Below are positions 8,236-18,678 of a stretch of DNA of 64,000 nt, one piece after another (positions within the stretch are counted from its first letter, which is position 1; every line of letters begins with the position of its first letter). Source of the stretch: Mycobacterium sp. (GTDB lineage: Bacteria; Actinomycetota; Actinomycetes; Mycobacteriales; Mycobacteriaceae); the NCBI GenBank assembly GCA_018401645.1, contig JAGYKK010000012.1:1-64000 (forward strand), in the 5' to 3' direction. The position numbers and the translations under genes were made by a program. The notes under the pieces were generated by a model, which searched no databases, was not told the DNA's origin, and was given only the letters and a program-made list of their open reading frames with translations.

Positions 8236-9272
8236 AGATGTTTGATGGCGTCATTGACGATGCCGTCGATGAGTTCGGCGCACGACGGCAGGTCCTCGAT
8301 AATGCCGGTTACCTGACCCGACGCCAGCACACCGGCCCTGGTGCTGCCGTCGACGAGGCCTGCCTTGAGCAGCATCGGGGTGTTCGCGGCCATCACGACC
8401 TGCGACCAGGTGAGTTCCTTGCCGTGTCGCATGGCCAGGCCGTCGCGGATCATCGACGTCCACGTCATCTTCGACATCTTCTTGAACTTGGCGGCATTGA
8501 GGATCGCGGCGCTGAAACCTCTCATCCGTGAACCGCTCTCGAGTTTCTCCACCAACCCGGTTTTGAGCACCCGATGCGGCATACCGTCGACCCGCGTGGA
8601 GACCACCGTTCCGTCCAAGCCGGCCGCCAGATAGCGCTGCTTGACCGCCTCGGGGACGGTGGAGTCGGACGTGAGCAGGAATCGAGTCCCCATCGCAACG
8701 CCGGCCGCGCCGTAGGACAGTGCCGCCGCGAGCCCACGCCCGTCGAAGAATCCGCCGGCGGCAACACCCCTCGTCACGTACCCGTTCAACGACAACACCG
8801 ACGGCAGCAGCAACGTGGTGGGAACCGGACCGGTGTGCCCGCCGCCCTCGCCGCCCTGCACGATCACCGCGTCGACACCCCATGCCGCGACTTTGCGGGC
8901 GTGTTTAGCTGCTCCGATCGACGGGATCACCACCGCGCCGGACTCCTTGAGGCGGGCGATGAGTTCCTGGTTCGGGGCTAGCGCGAATGAGGCGACCTTG
9001 ACGCCCTCGCGAATCATCAATTCGATACGGTCGCCGGCATCGGCCGCATCAGCGCGGATGTTGACACCAAACGGCCGGTCGGTCGCGGCCTTCACCTTGG
9101 TGATGGCTGTCGCCAACTCGTCGATCGTCATGGTGGCCGCAGCGAGGATGCCCAACCCGCCGGCGTTGGCGGTCGCTGCAACCAGTCGGGCCCCGGCCAC
9201 CCAGCCCATGCCGGTCTGAACAACCGGGTGCTCGATGCCGACCATCCGGGTCAGTGGCGTCTGGATTCTCAT
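8208..9272 (-). CDS. ipdC: IpdC, flavin-dependent oxidoreductase of ring C/D degradation
   Basis: A 354-residue nitronate-monooxygenase/FMN-dependent TIM-barrel protein. It has the N-terminal 'GIEHPVVQTGMGWVAG', 'GVNIRADAADAGDR', the flavin-phosphate region 'VQGGEGGGHTG' and 'AAGGFFDGRG'. In M. tuberculosis and Rhodococcus IpdC acts just before IpdAB on the indane-dione CoA thioester. The ATG overlaps the ipdB stop by four bases. One oddity is residues of about 170-181, where 'VLSLNGYVTRGVAAGG' departs from the usual sequence; the +1 frame there reads 'VVERVRDEG', so two compensating indels are possible. Confidence 0.92.
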   Translation of the reverse strand: MRIQTPLTRMVGIEHPVVQTGMGWVAGARLVAATANAGGLGILAAATMTIDELATAITKVKAATDRPFGVNIRADAADAGDRIELMIREGVKVASFALAPNQELIARLKESGAVVIPSIGAAKHARKVAAWGVDAVIVQGGEGGGHTGPVPTTLLLPSVLSLNGYVTRGVAAGGFFDGRGLAAALSYGAAGVAMGTRFLLTSDSTVPEAVKQRYLAAGLDGTVVSTRVDGMPHRVLKTGLVEKLESGSRMRGFSAAILNAAKFKKMSKMTWTSMIRDGLAMRHGKELTWSQVVMAANTPMLLKAGLVDGSTRAGVLASGQVTGIIEDLPSCAELIDGIVNDAIKHLQAASSLID

Positions 9273-10042
9273 GCTGTTCCTCGATTCCTGTTGGGCAGCG
9301 TAACTTCTTTATCGCGCAGCGTCTTCGGATCGATTCGCTCGCGGATCAGTGTGAGTTCGTCCATGGTGGCAAGCCGGGTTCGCTCGGCGTCGGCGAGGCC
9401 GTGCACGTCGAAGGAGGTGTTGGCGGCTACCTCGTCGGGTTCGACGCCGGGGTGCAGAGAGAGGGCCCGCATGGTGTGTCCCGGTCCGCCGAAATCGAAG
9501 ACACCGAAATTGGTCACTACTTGGTGGATGTCGGCGAAACGGTAGGCGGGGTTGCCCGGATCGACTTTGTCCCAGCCTATTCCGGACACGATGTCGACTT
9601 CATCGCAGAACACCCGTTTCGAGTGGTTACCCACCCAGTAACTGGTGGCGTGATTGATCGTGTTTCCGGGTGCGCCGCGCACGCCGAACATCTGCCTGCT
9701 CGGGTGTTGCAACGGTCCGAAGGCCGAAAGGTTCTGATTGCCGTATCGGTCGATCTGGTTGGCCCCCATCACCACGTGCCGACGGCCCCAGGTGAGGGTT
9801 TCGAAGACCCGCCCGAACGGCATCCAACCTTCGATGGCGCCCGCGGCGCCGATGGCCGGCGTGTCGGCGAGTAGACGGGCCTCGCCGTCGGTCAGCAGGA
9901 TGTCGGGTGCGAAGGTCAGTCGGGCTAACCGGGCACCGATCGACACGATCGTTGTCATCGGGGAGACCATGATCTCGCCGGCGTCGCGGAAAAGCTCCGC
10001 GCAGGCGATCACGCACACCTCGGCCCTGCTCACCTGGATCAT
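9269..10042 (-). CDS. ipdB: IpdB, beta subunit of the COCHEA-CoA hydrolase
   Basis: A 257-residue class I CoA-transferase-fold subunit, with 'VGARLARLTFAPDILLTDGE', 'GANQIDRYGN' and 'GVRGAPGNTINHATS'. IpdA and IpdB form a heteromer. Despite the fold they are known to hydrolyse the ring C CoA intermediate (COCHEA-CoA), a retro-Claisen-type ring opening, rather than transfer CoA. The ATG at 10042 overlaps the ipdA stop (ATGA) and the 3' end overlaps ipdC the same way, so echA20-ipdA-ipdB-ipdC is one coupled operon under the KstR2 site at 11731. Confidence 0.94.
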   Translation of the reverse strand: MIQVSRAEVCVIACAELFRDAGEIMVSPMTTIVSIGARLARLTFAPDILLTDGEARLLADTPAIGAAGAIEGWMPFGRVFETLTWGRRHVVMGANQIDRYGNQNLSAFGPLQHPSRQMFGVRGAPGNTINHATSYWVGNHSKRVFCDEVDIVSGIGWDKVDPGNPAYRFADIHQVVTNFGVFDFGGPGHTMRALSLHPGVEPDEVAANTSFDVHGLADAERTRLATMDELTLIRERIDPKTLRDKEVTLPNRNRGTA

Positions 10043-10926
10043 GACGCCTCCGTTGCGAATCGGCGAACAGCCCCCTGATAGTCGGCTTCGCTCCCCGACA
10101 GGTAGGTGGAGACGAATCCCGCCCAGGACTCCTCGTCAGCGGCCGCCTTCGCGTAGTGCTGCTGAAACCGTTCATCGCGGCGGTAATCGGGTTCGGCGGT
10201 GGTGAAATGGGCGCCGCCGGGCGCTTCGACAACCTGGTCGACCATCATCCGATTCACCAGAAGTGCCTGGGGCGGAACCGACTTGATCAGTTCATCCGTT
10301 GTCACGACACGCTCGAGGGAGAGGTAGCGCCCCTCGGCGGCCATCAGGAACAGGTCGTCGAAATAGGGATCGATTCCCGTATAGGCCGCGTTCCCGTGTG
10401 CGTCGCCGACATTGAGGTGGACGAAGGCGGCGTCGAGTTTCAGCGCAGGCATGGCGATGAGCTCCTCATGGCCAGTACCGGTCAGATAGGGCGATCTCAC
10501 GGTCTGGAGTTCGCCGTCCCAGAAGTCCGGGACCGAACTGCCCAGGCCGGCCCGGATGGGCAGGAACGGCAATCGCTGTGCCGCCGCCTGCAGCCCGCAG
10601 CGCAACATGCCCTCATCCATCTCGCGGGCGATGATGGCTCCGGTGGTGCGAGCTTTCGCGAACCAGGGATCGTAGAACGGTGGCGAATCCAGTGATACGA
10701 AGCCGTAGTACAGCTTGCGGACCTTGCCTGCCGAGCACAGCAGACCGATGTCGGGTCCGCCGTAGCTGACCACGGTGAGGTCGGTGATGCCGGTCCGCAG
10801 CAGAGCGCGAACGAATGCCATCGGTTTGCGTCGAGAGCCCCAACCGCCGATGCCGATCGTCATTCCGCTTTCGACGTTCGCGACCGCCTCGTCGAGGGAG
10901 GTCTGCTTGTCCTTCGGCCCGGCCAT
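10039..10926 (-). CDS. ipdA: IpdA, alpha subunit of the COCHEA-CoA hydrolase
   Basis: A 295-residue CoA-transferase alpha-type subunit, with the glycine-rich 'IGIGGWGSRRKPMAF' near residue 25 and the CoA-site region 'IAREMDEGMLRCGLQAA'. It partners IpdB in opening steroid ring C; loss of IpdAB in M. tuberculosis causes toxic CoA-metabolite build-up on cholesterol. The ATG shares one base with the echA20 stop (TAATG), so translation is coupled. It is full length compared with the family. Confidence 0.94.
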   Translation of the reverse strand: MAGPKDKQTSLDEAVANVESGMTIGIGGWGSRRKPMAFVRALLRTGITDLTVVSYGGPDIGLLCSAGKVRKLYYGFVSLDSPPFYDPWFAKARTTGAIIAREMDEGMLRCGLQAAAQRLPFLPIRAGLGSSVPDFWDGELQTVRSPYLTGTGHEELIAMPALKLDAAFVHLNVGDAHGNAAYTGIDPYFDDLFLMAAEGRYLSLERVVTTDELIKSVPPQALLVNRMMVDQVVEAPGGAHFTTAEPDYRRDERFQQHYAKAAADEESWAGFVSTYLSGSEADYQGAVRRFATEAS

Positions 10927-11681
10927 TACTTCCCCGCCTTTTTCGTCCCGGCGAAGGCGTCCCGGTGCTCGTCGGATACGCCGGACAGGTTGAGCTCGAA
11001 GGTGAAGCCCTGCTCCATCCGGTAGCTCGAGTTCACCCGTTGGACGTCGATGAGATTCAGGGCCTCCTTTGCGGCCCGTATTACCCGGGTGTCCTTGGCA
11101 GCGATGTCGCGGGCGACCCGCAGTGCGGACTCATCGAGATCGGCGCGGGCCACCACTTCGTACACCGATCCGAAGTGGTGCAGGGTGGCGGCGTCGACGG
11201 TGGCGGCAGTGAAGAACAGCCGACGCATCATGTGCTGTGGGACCAGTCGTGACAGATGGGTCGCCGCACCTAGTGCACCGCGTTCCACCTCGGGCAGTCC
11301 GAACGTCGCATCGTCGGATGCCACGATCACATCGGCATTGCCGACCAGTCCGATGCCGCCGCCGACGCAGAATCCGTTGACCGCCACCACCACCGGCACC
11401 TCGCACTCGTAGACGGCCTTAAACGCCGCGAAACAGCCACGGTTGGCGTCGATCAGTGCCCCGAAACCCTCGGTCTGCTGCATCTCCTTGATGTCCACAC
11501 CGGCGTTGAAGCCGCGGCCTTCGGCGCGAAGGATCACCACGTGGGTGGCCATATCCCGCCCGGCCGCGGTGATGGTGTCCGCCAGTTCGAACCAGCCTCG
11601 CGACGGGATCGCGTTGACCGGCGGGTAGTCGACCGTGACCGCGACGACGCCGGGTTCAACGGTGCGCGAGGTGATCGTCAT
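10926..11681 (-). CDS. echA20: EchA20, ring-opening crotonase-fold hydrolase
   Basis: A 251-residue crotonase-superfamily protein with the oxyanion-hole segments 'GRGFNAGVDIKEMQ' and 'NGFCVGGGIGLVG'. EchA20 hydrolyses steroid ring D in the HIEC-CoA pathway, giving the substrate of IpdAB. The open frame extends to 12044, but the ATG at 11681 is the start: it has AGGAAG upstream on the minus strand, fits the family length and lies just inside the KstR2 operator. It is the first gene of echA20-ipdA-ipdB-ipdC. Confidence 0.93.
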   Translation of the reverse strand: MTITSRTVEPGVVAVTVDYPPVNAIPSRGWFELADTITAAGRDMATHVVILRAEGRGFNAGVDIKEMQQTEGFGALIDANRGCFAAFKAVYECEVPVVVAVNGFCVGGGIGLVGNADVIVASDDATFGLPEVERGALGAATHLSRLVPQHMMRRLFFTAATVDAATLHHFGSVYEVVARADLDESALRVARDIAAKDTRVIRAAKEALNLIDVQRVNSSYRMEQGFTFELNLSGVSDEHRDAFAGTKKAGK

Positions 11682-11730
11682 GGGGCACTTCCTGATGGGG
11701 GCTGACGTGGGCGGAAACCAGCAGTACCTA

Positions 11731-11744
11731 AGCAAGCACTTGCT
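11731..11744. promoter_or_regulatory. KstR2 operator between echA20 and an SDR gene
   Basis: AGCAAGCACTTGCT is a perfect match to AnCAAGnnCTTGnT and is fully palindromic. It sits between divergent echA20 (start 11681) and the SDR gene starting at 11760. On the plus strand TACGCT (11748-11753) is six bases before GTG 11760, the layout of a leaderless mycobacterial promoter directly beside the operator. Confidence 0.92.
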
Positions 11745-11759
11745 TGGTACGCTAGCACA

Positions 11760-12539
11760 GTGACGCAGGTCCCTGACAGTTCCGGAATGAACCTCGGTCT
11801 GGCTGGTCGCGTCGTTCTCATCACCGGTGGGGTACGCGGTGTCGGTGCCGGGATCAGTGCGGTCTTCGCCGACCAGGGCGCCACCGTCGTCACGTGTGCG
11901 AGGCGCCCGGTGGAGGGTGTGGGCTATGAGTTCCACAGCTGTGACGTCCGGGACCCCGATGCCGTCGCCGCTCTCATCGAGGCGATCACCGTCCGACACG
12001 ATCGACTCGACGCCGTGGTGAACAACGCCGGCGGATCGCCCCACGCTTTGGCCGCCGAGGCATCACCGCGGTTTCACCAGAAAATCATCGAACTCAACCT
12101 GCTGGGCATGCTGCACGTCTCCCAGGCGGCCAACGCGGTCATGCAACGCCAGGATCAGGGCGGGTCGATCATTTCGATCTCCAGCGTCAGTGGCCGTCGG
12201 CCATCGCCGGGCACCGCCGCCTACGGCGCCGCCAAAGCCGGGGTGGACAGCCTCACCGCGACACTGGCCGTCGAATGGGCGCCGAAGGTCCGGGTCAACG
12301 CCGTGGTCGTCGGCATGGTCGCCACCGAACAGGCCGAACTCTTCTATGGAAACAGCGAGTCCCAGGCCGCGGTGGCGGCGACCATCCCGCTCGGTCGCCT
12401 CGCGCAACCATCGGAGATCGGTTGGGCAGCAGCGTTCCTGGCTTCGGACGCGGCTTCCTACATCAGTGGAGCCACACTGGCGGTGCACGGCGGTGGTGAA
12501 CCGCCGCCATTCCTGTCCGCATCCAGCGCCAACAAATAG
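11760..12539 (+). CDS. Short-chain dehydrogenase, Rv3549c ortholog
   Basis: A 259-residue SDR with 'VLITGGVRGVGAGIS', 'NNAGGSPHA', catalytic Ser in 'SISSVSGRR' and YGAAK. By gene order and sequence it is the Rv3549c ortholog, a KstR2-regulon SDR without a firmly assigned step. The GTG at 11760 begins six bases after a TANNNT hexamer, so the mRNA may be leaderless. A second SDR follows ten bases downstream. The C-terminal 'GGGEPPPFLSASSANK' is typical of this ortholog group. Confidence 0.88.
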   Translation: MTQVPDSSGMNLGLAGRVVLITGGVRGVGAGISAVFADQGATVVTCARRPVEGVGYEFHSCDVRDPDAVAALIEAITVRHDRLDAVVNNAGGSPHALAAEASPRFHQKIIELNLLGMLHVSQAANAVMQRQDQGGSIISISSVSGRRPSPGTAAYGAAKAGVDSLTATLAVEWAPKVRVNAVVVGMVATEQAELFYGNSESQAAVAATIPLGRLAQPSEIGWAAAFLASDAASYISGATLAVHGGGEPPPFLSASSANK

Positions 12540-12549
12540 GAGAACAACA

Positions 12550-13466
12550 ATGGGTTTGGTCGACGGTCGAGTTGTCGTCGTCACCGGTGCAGGGGGCGGA
12601 ATCGGCCGTGCTCATGCGTTGGCCTTCGCCGCCGAGGGGGCACGAGTCGTGGTCAACGACATCGGAGTCGGATTAGACGGCTCGGCGGCCGGTGGCGGTA
12701 GCGCCGCCCAGGCCGTCGTCGACGAAATCGTCTCTGCTGGTGGAGAAGCCGTCACCAGTGGTGCCAACGTTGCTGACTGGGACGAAGCCGACGGGCTGAT
12801 CCAGACCGCCGTCGACACCTTCGGCGGACTCGATGTGTTGGTCAACAACGCCGGCATCGTGCGGGACCGGATGATCGCCAACACCAGCGAGGCTGAGTTT
12901 GACGCCGTCATCGCGGTGCATCTCAAGGGACACTTCGCCACCATGCGACACGCGGCCTCCTACTGGCGCGGTTTGGTCAAGGAGGGCAGGGCGGGAGCCG
13001 ACACCCTCAACGCCCGCATCATCAACACCAGTTCCGGCGCGGGCCTGCAGGGCAGCGTGGGGCAGGCGAATTACAGTGCCGCTAAAGCCGGCATCGCCGC
13101 GCTGACTCTGGTAGCCGCCGCCGAGATGAGTCGTTACGGGGTTACCGTCAACGCCATCGCGCCGTCGGCACGCACCCGAATGACCGAGACGGTGTTCGCC
13201 GAGATGATGGCCAGGCCGGAGTCGGGATTCGATTCCATGGCGCCGGAAAATATTTCGCCGTTGGTCGTCTGGCTGGGCAGTGTCGAGTCCCGCGATGTGA
13301 CGGGACGGGTGTTCGAGGTCGAGGGCGGAACCGTTCGGGTCGCGGACGGCTGGCCCACGGCGTCCAGATCGATCACGGCGCCCGCTGGGATCCCGCCGAT
13401 CTCGGGCCCGCGGTCGCGGATTTACTCGCGCAGGCTCGCCCGCCGGTGCCCGTCTACGGGGCCTAG
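12550..13466 (+). CDS. Short-chain dehydrogenase, Rv3548c ortholog, with a 3' frameshift
   Basis: An SDR of about 305 residues from ATG 12550, with AGGAGA upstream. It carries the glycine motif in 'VVTGAGGGIGRAHA', 'NNAGIVRDRM' (as in 17beta-HSD4-type SDRs) and YSAAK. As sequenced, the frame runs on to 13521 with an aberrant tail. Adding one base at 13354-13355, after 'VADGW', restores 'HGVQIDHGARWDPADLG' and 'LLAQARPPVPVYGA' with a TAG at 13464-13466, the proper family C-terminus. I place the end there. It probably belongs to KstR2-controlled ring C/D degradation; its exact substrate is unknown. Confidence 0.85.
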
Positions 13467-13469
13467 GGG

Positions 13470-15100
<1,631 letters not shown>

Positions 15101-15101
15101 C

Positions 15102-15115
15102 TAGAACACGTTTCA
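15102..15115. promoter_or_regulatory. KstR operator upstream of fadA5
   Basis: TAGAACACGTTTCA matches the KstR consensus TnnAACnnGTTnnA at every fixed base. It is 11 bases upstream of the fadA5 ATG on the minus strand. A second, slightly weaker site at 15181 serves the divergent cyp125 side. Confidence 0.9.
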
Positions 15116-15180
15116 TTACTCTGACAAGCGAGGATGCCGCTGTGCCTTTTGTCTGCGGTGGAGCCGTGTTTTACTGGCAC

Positions 15181-15194
15181 TAGAACACGTCATA
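15181..15194. promoter_or_regulatory. KstR operator upstream of cyp125
   Basis: TAGAACACGTCATA fits TnnAACACGTTnnA except for C in place of the second T of the right half-site. It lies 19 bases before the cyp125 ATG. Two separate operators for one divergent pair (with 15102) suggests that fadA5 and cyp125 have separate promoters. Confidence 0.82.
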
Positions 15195-15212
15195 TCGAGG
15201 AGCGATCAAATC

Positions 15213-16463
15213 ATGCCGACCCCCAACATCCCCCCGGGACTGGATTTTCTGGATCCGGATCTCTGCGTGAAGGGGTTGCCCATCAAGGAACTCGCCGAGC
15301 TGCGCCGGACCGCTCCGGTGTGGTGGTGTGAGCAGCAGATCGGCAAGGGCGGCTTCAACGACGGCGGTTACTGGGCCGTGACCAAGCACAAGGACGTCAA
15401 AGAGGTCTCGCGACGCAACGACATCTACGCCAGCGGTCCCAACACCGCCCTCCCGCAGTTCGCTGACGACATAGCGCGCGAGGACATCGACATGCAGTCG
15501 GTGATCCTGATCAATATGGACGGTGCCCACCACGATCGGCTGCGCCGCATCATTTCGCGCGGCTTCACCCCGAGAGCCATCGGGCGGCTGCGCGACCAGC
15601 TCCACCAGCGCGCGGAGAACATCGCCAAGACCGCCGCCGCGGGAGGGCGCGGTGACTTCGTCGAGCAGGTGGCGTGCGAGTTACCCCTGCAGGCCATCGC
15701 CGGGCTCCTCGGTGTGCCGCAGGAAGATCGGGATCAACTGTTCCGCTGGACCAACGAGATGACCGGTAACGAGGACCCGGAGTTCGCCCATGTCGACGGG
15801 AGGACTTCTTCGATGGAGATGCTCGGCTATGCGATGAAGATGGCTGAGTTGAAGGCCAGGGAACCTGGCGAAGACATCGTCACCGCGCTGATCGAAGCCG
15901 ACGTCGACGGTGAGAAACTGACTGACGACGAGTTCGCCTTCTTCGTTTTGATGCTCGCCGTCGCCGGCAGCGAGACCACCCGCAACTCCATCACGCACGG
16001 CATGATGGCGTTCGTGAATAATCCGGACCAGTGGGAGCTCTACAAGAGAGAGCGGCCCGCGACTGCGGCCGACGAAATCGTTCGCTGGGCCACGCCGGTC
16101 ACCGCCTTTCAGCGCACCGCAGTGGTCGACACCGAGCTGGCCGGGGTCCGGATCAAGGCGGGTCAACGAGTGGTGATGTTCTACCGTTCGGCCAACTTCG
16201 ACGAGGAGGTGTTCGACGATCCGAACTCGTTCAACATTCTCCGTGACCCCAACCCCCACGTCGGTTTCGGTGGCACCGGGGTGCACTTCTGCATTGGTGC
16301 CAACCTGGCGCGGATGACCATAAACCTGATCTTCGAGGCGATCGCCGAGCACATGCCCGACCTCACCCCGGTCGGCACACCGGAACGCCTACGGTCGGGC
16401 TGGCTCAACGCCATCAAGCACTGGCAGGTCGACTACACGGGTTCCTCAGCTACCGCGCTCTAA
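15213..16463 (+). CDS. cyp125: Cytochrome P450 Cyp125, sterol C26/C27 hydroxylase
   Basis: A 416-residue P450. The I-helix 'AVAGSETTRNS', the K-helix ExxR ('ADEIVRWATP') and the haem-binding 'GFGGTGVHFCIGANLARM' are all present, with the axial cysteine at about residue 360. Cyp125 oxidises the terminal methyl of cholesterol or cholestenone to the acid, opening side-chain beta-oxidation. Compared with M. tuberculosis (433 aa) only the extreme N-terminus is shorter. It is first in the operon cyp125-fadE28-fadE29-chsH2-chsH1-ltp2, in the canonical order. Confidence 0.96.
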   Translation: MPTPNIPPGLDFLDPDLCVKGLPIKELAELRRTAPVWWCEQQIGKGGFNDGGYWAVTKHKDVKEVSRRNDIYASGPNTALPQFADDIAREDIDMQSVILINMDGAHHDRLRRIISRGFTPRAIGRLRDQLHQRAENIAKTAAAGGRGDFVEQVACELPLQAIAGLLGVPQEDRDQLFRWTNEMTGNEDPEFAHVDGRTSSMEMLGYAMKMAELKAREPGEDIVTALIEADVDGEKLTDDEFAFFVLMLAVAGSETTRNSITHGMMAFVNNPDQWELYKRERPATAADEIVRWATPVTAFQRTAVVDTELAGVRIKAGQRVVMFYRSANFDEEVFDDPNSFNILRDPNPHVGFGGTGVHFCIGANLARMTINLIFEAIAEHMPDLTPVGTPERLRSGWLNAIKHWQVDYTGSSATAL

Positions 16464-16492
16464 AGGCGCTTAATCTCACAAGGAGGACTCGG

Positions 16493-17512
16493 GTGGACTT
16501 CACTCCCGACCCCGAACAGCAGGCCGTCGCTGATGTCGTTGGGACGGTTCTCGAACGCGAAAATAGCTGGGCTGCACTGGTCTCTGGCGGTGTACCCGCG
16601 CTTGGAGTGCCGGATCGGCTCGGTGGGGACGGCGTGGGACTTCCTGAGATCGCGACGGCGCTCACCGAGATCGGCAGGCATGGGACGATTTCGCCCGCCC
16701 TGGCAACTCTCGGTCTGGGATTGGTGCCACTGCTGGATTTGGCCACTGAGTCACAGCAGAATCAATTCCTTGACGGCGTTGCAAAGGGCGCGATTCTTAC
16801 CGCAGCGCTCAACGAACCCGGTGCCGCACTGCCCGACCGACCTGCGACCAGGCTGGTCGACGGTCGTCTCAGCGGCACCAAAATCGTGGTTCCCTATGCC
16901 GAACAGGCGAACTGGATGCTGGTCACGACCGACAGTGGTGCCGTGGTGGTCTCACCCAGGGCCGACGGCGTGCGACTAATCGCGACGCCGTCTTCGACCG
17001 GGGCTGACGAATATGCCGTCACCTTTTCTGATGTGGTGGTGGATTCCGATGCGGTACTGGCAGGTGCGACCGCACTACGGGTCAACCAGTTGGTGCTCGG
17101 GGCCGCCGGGGCATACGCGGCCGGACTGGTCGCCGGTGCGGTGCGTTTGACTGCCGACTATGTGACCAACCGTCACCAATTCGGCAGGCCGCTAGCCACT
17201 TTTCAGGCCGTCTCCGCGCAACTGGCTGAGATCTACATCGCCTCGCGAACCCTGGATCTGATCTCGACGTCGGTGATCTGGCGTTTGGCCGGGGGCCGCG
17301 ACGCTGACGCCGATCTCGACGTGCTGGGTTACTGGCTGACTTCGGAGGCCCCGCCGACGATGCAGACCTGCCATCATTTGCACGGCGGTATGGGGATGGA
17401 CGTCACCTACCCTATGCATCGGTATTACTCATCGATCAAAGACCTGACCCGCCTGTTGGGCGGACCATCTCATCGACTCGATCTGGTAGGAGCGCAATGT
17501 ACATCGAACTGA
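16493..17512 (+). CDS. fadE28: Acyl-CoA dehydrogenase subunit FadE28 (ChsE1)
   Basis: A 339-residue acyl-CoA dehydrogenase-like subunit starting at GTG 16493 with AGGAGG upstream. It has the family fold ('NRHQFGRPLATFQAVSAQLA', 'HLHGGMGMDVTYPMHRY') but is short, and the central FAD/substrate loop is degenerate, as expected for one half of the obligate FadE28-FadE29 alpha2beta2 enzyme that dehydrogenates the C22 propionyl-CoA side chain. It overlaps fadE29 by 16 bases. Confidence 0.93.
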   Translation: MDFTPDPEQQAVADVVGTVLERENSWAALVSGGVPALGVPDRLGGDGVGLPEIATALTEIGRHGTISPALATLGLGLVPLLDLATESQQNQFLDGVAKGAILTAALNEPGAALPDRPATRLVDGRLSGTKIVVPYAEQANWMLVTTDSGAVVVSPRADGVRLIATPSSTGADEYAVTFSDVVVDSDAVLAGATALRVNQLVLGAAGAYAAGLVAGAVRLTADYVTNRHQFGRPLATFQAVSAQLAEIYIASRTLDLISTSVIWRLAGGRDADADLDVLGYWLTSEAPPTMQTCHHLHGGMGMDVTYPMHRYYSSIKDLTRLLGGPSHRLDLVGAQCTSN

Positions 17513-18660
17513 CACCCGAGCAACGGCAACTGCAAGCCGAATTCCGGCAGTACTTCCAGAACCTCATCTCCGCCGAGGAAGCCGCCGAGATGGAGGTCGA
17601 TCGCCACGGTAAGGCCTACCGGGCGATCATCAGACGGATGGGTTCTGACGGCAAGCTCGGCGTGGGCTGGCCCAAGGAGTTTGGCGGGTTGGGTCTCGGT
17701 CCGATCGAGCAGCAGATCTTCGTCAATGAGGCAGCGCGCGCCGAGGTTCCGCTGCCCGCGGTCACCTTGCAGACCGTCGGCCCGACCCTGCAGACCTACG
17801 GCACCGAGTTACAGAAGAAGAAGTTCCTTCCGGCAATCTTGGCCGGCGAAGTGCACTTCGCTATCGGCTATTCCGAACCGGAGGCCGGCACCGACCTTGC
17901 TGCGCTGCGGACCTCGGCGGTCCGGCACGGTGACGAGTACATCGTCAATGGCCAGAAGATCTGGACCACCGGTGGCCACGACGCCGACTACGTGTGGCTG
18001 GCCTGCCGCACCGATCCCGAAGCGGCCAAGCACAAGGGGATCTCGATCCTCATCGTGGACACCAAAGACCCGGGTTATTCATGGACGCCGATCATCCTCT
18101 CCGACGGCGCCCATCACACCAACGCGACCTACTACAACGATGTCCGAGTACCGGCCGAGATGCTCGTCGGCGAGGAGAATGCGGGTTGGCGGCTCATCAC
18201 CACGCAGCTCAATCATGAACGCGTCATGCTCGGCCCGGCCGGAAAAATTGCCGGGATCTACGATCGGGTTCACGCGTGGGCTTCCAAGCCTCGGGGAAAC
18301 GGCGTGACGCCGGTCGACCAGGATGACGTCAAGCGCTCCCTCGGTGAGATCCACTCGATCTGGCGGGTGAACGAGTTGTTCAACTGGCAGGTCGCGTCAT
18401 CGGGGGACACCGTCGAGATCGCCGATGCGGCCGCCACCAAGGTGTTCTCCACCGAACGTATTCAGCGAATCGGCCGACTGGCCGAGGAGATCGTCGCCAA
18501 ATATGGCAACCCAGCCGAAGGCGAGACCGCCGAACTGTTGAAGTGGCTGGACTCCCACACCAAACGCAATCTGGTGATCACCTTCGGTGGCGGAGTCAAC
18601 GAAGTGATGCGCGAGCAGGTTGCGGCAGCGGGCTTGAAGGTGCCGAGGGTTCCACGGTGA
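17497..18660 (+). CDS. fadE29: Acyl-CoA dehydrogenase subunit FadE29 (ChsE2)
   Basis: A 387-residue partner of FadE28, with 'AIGYSEPEAGTDLAAL', 'NGQKIWTTGG', 'LNHERVML' and C-terminal 'TFGGGVNEVMREQVA'. Together the subunits form 3-oxo-chol-diene propionyl-CoA from the saturated side chain. The ATG overlaps the fadE28 3' end. The stop TGA at 18658-18660 lies in the first copy of a 15-base direct repeat (18647-18661 and 18664-18678). Confidence 0.94.
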   Translation: MYIELTPEQRQLQAEFRQYFQNLISAEEAAEMEVDRHGKAYRAIIRRMGSDGKLGVGWPKEFGGLGLGPIEQQIFVNEAARAEVPLPAVTLQTVGPTLQTYGTELQKKKFLPAILAGEVHFAIGYSEPEAGTDLAALRTSAVRHGDEYIVNGQKIWTTGGHDADYVWLACRTDPEAAKHKGISILIVDTKDPGYSWTPIILSDGAHHTNATYYNDVRVPAEMLVGEENAGWRLITTQLNHERVMLGPAGKIAGIYDRVHAWASKPRGNGVTPVDQDDVKRSLGEIHSIWRVNELFNWQVASSGDTVEIADAAATKVFSTERIQRIGRLAEEIVAKYGNPAEGETAELLKWLDSHTKRNLVITFGGGVNEVMREQVAAAGLKVPRVPR

Positions 18661-18678
18661 GCCGGGTTCCACGGTGAG
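18647..18678. repeat. Tandem duplication across the fadE29/chsH2 junction
   Basis: GGGTTCCACGGTGAG occurs at 18647-18661 and again at 18664-18678, giving a 17-base period. The first copy contains the fadE29 stop and the second the chsH2 GTG start. In the first copy the same GTGA would be a four-base start/stop overlap, so the duplication appears to have separated a formerly coupled junction. Confidence 0.85.
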
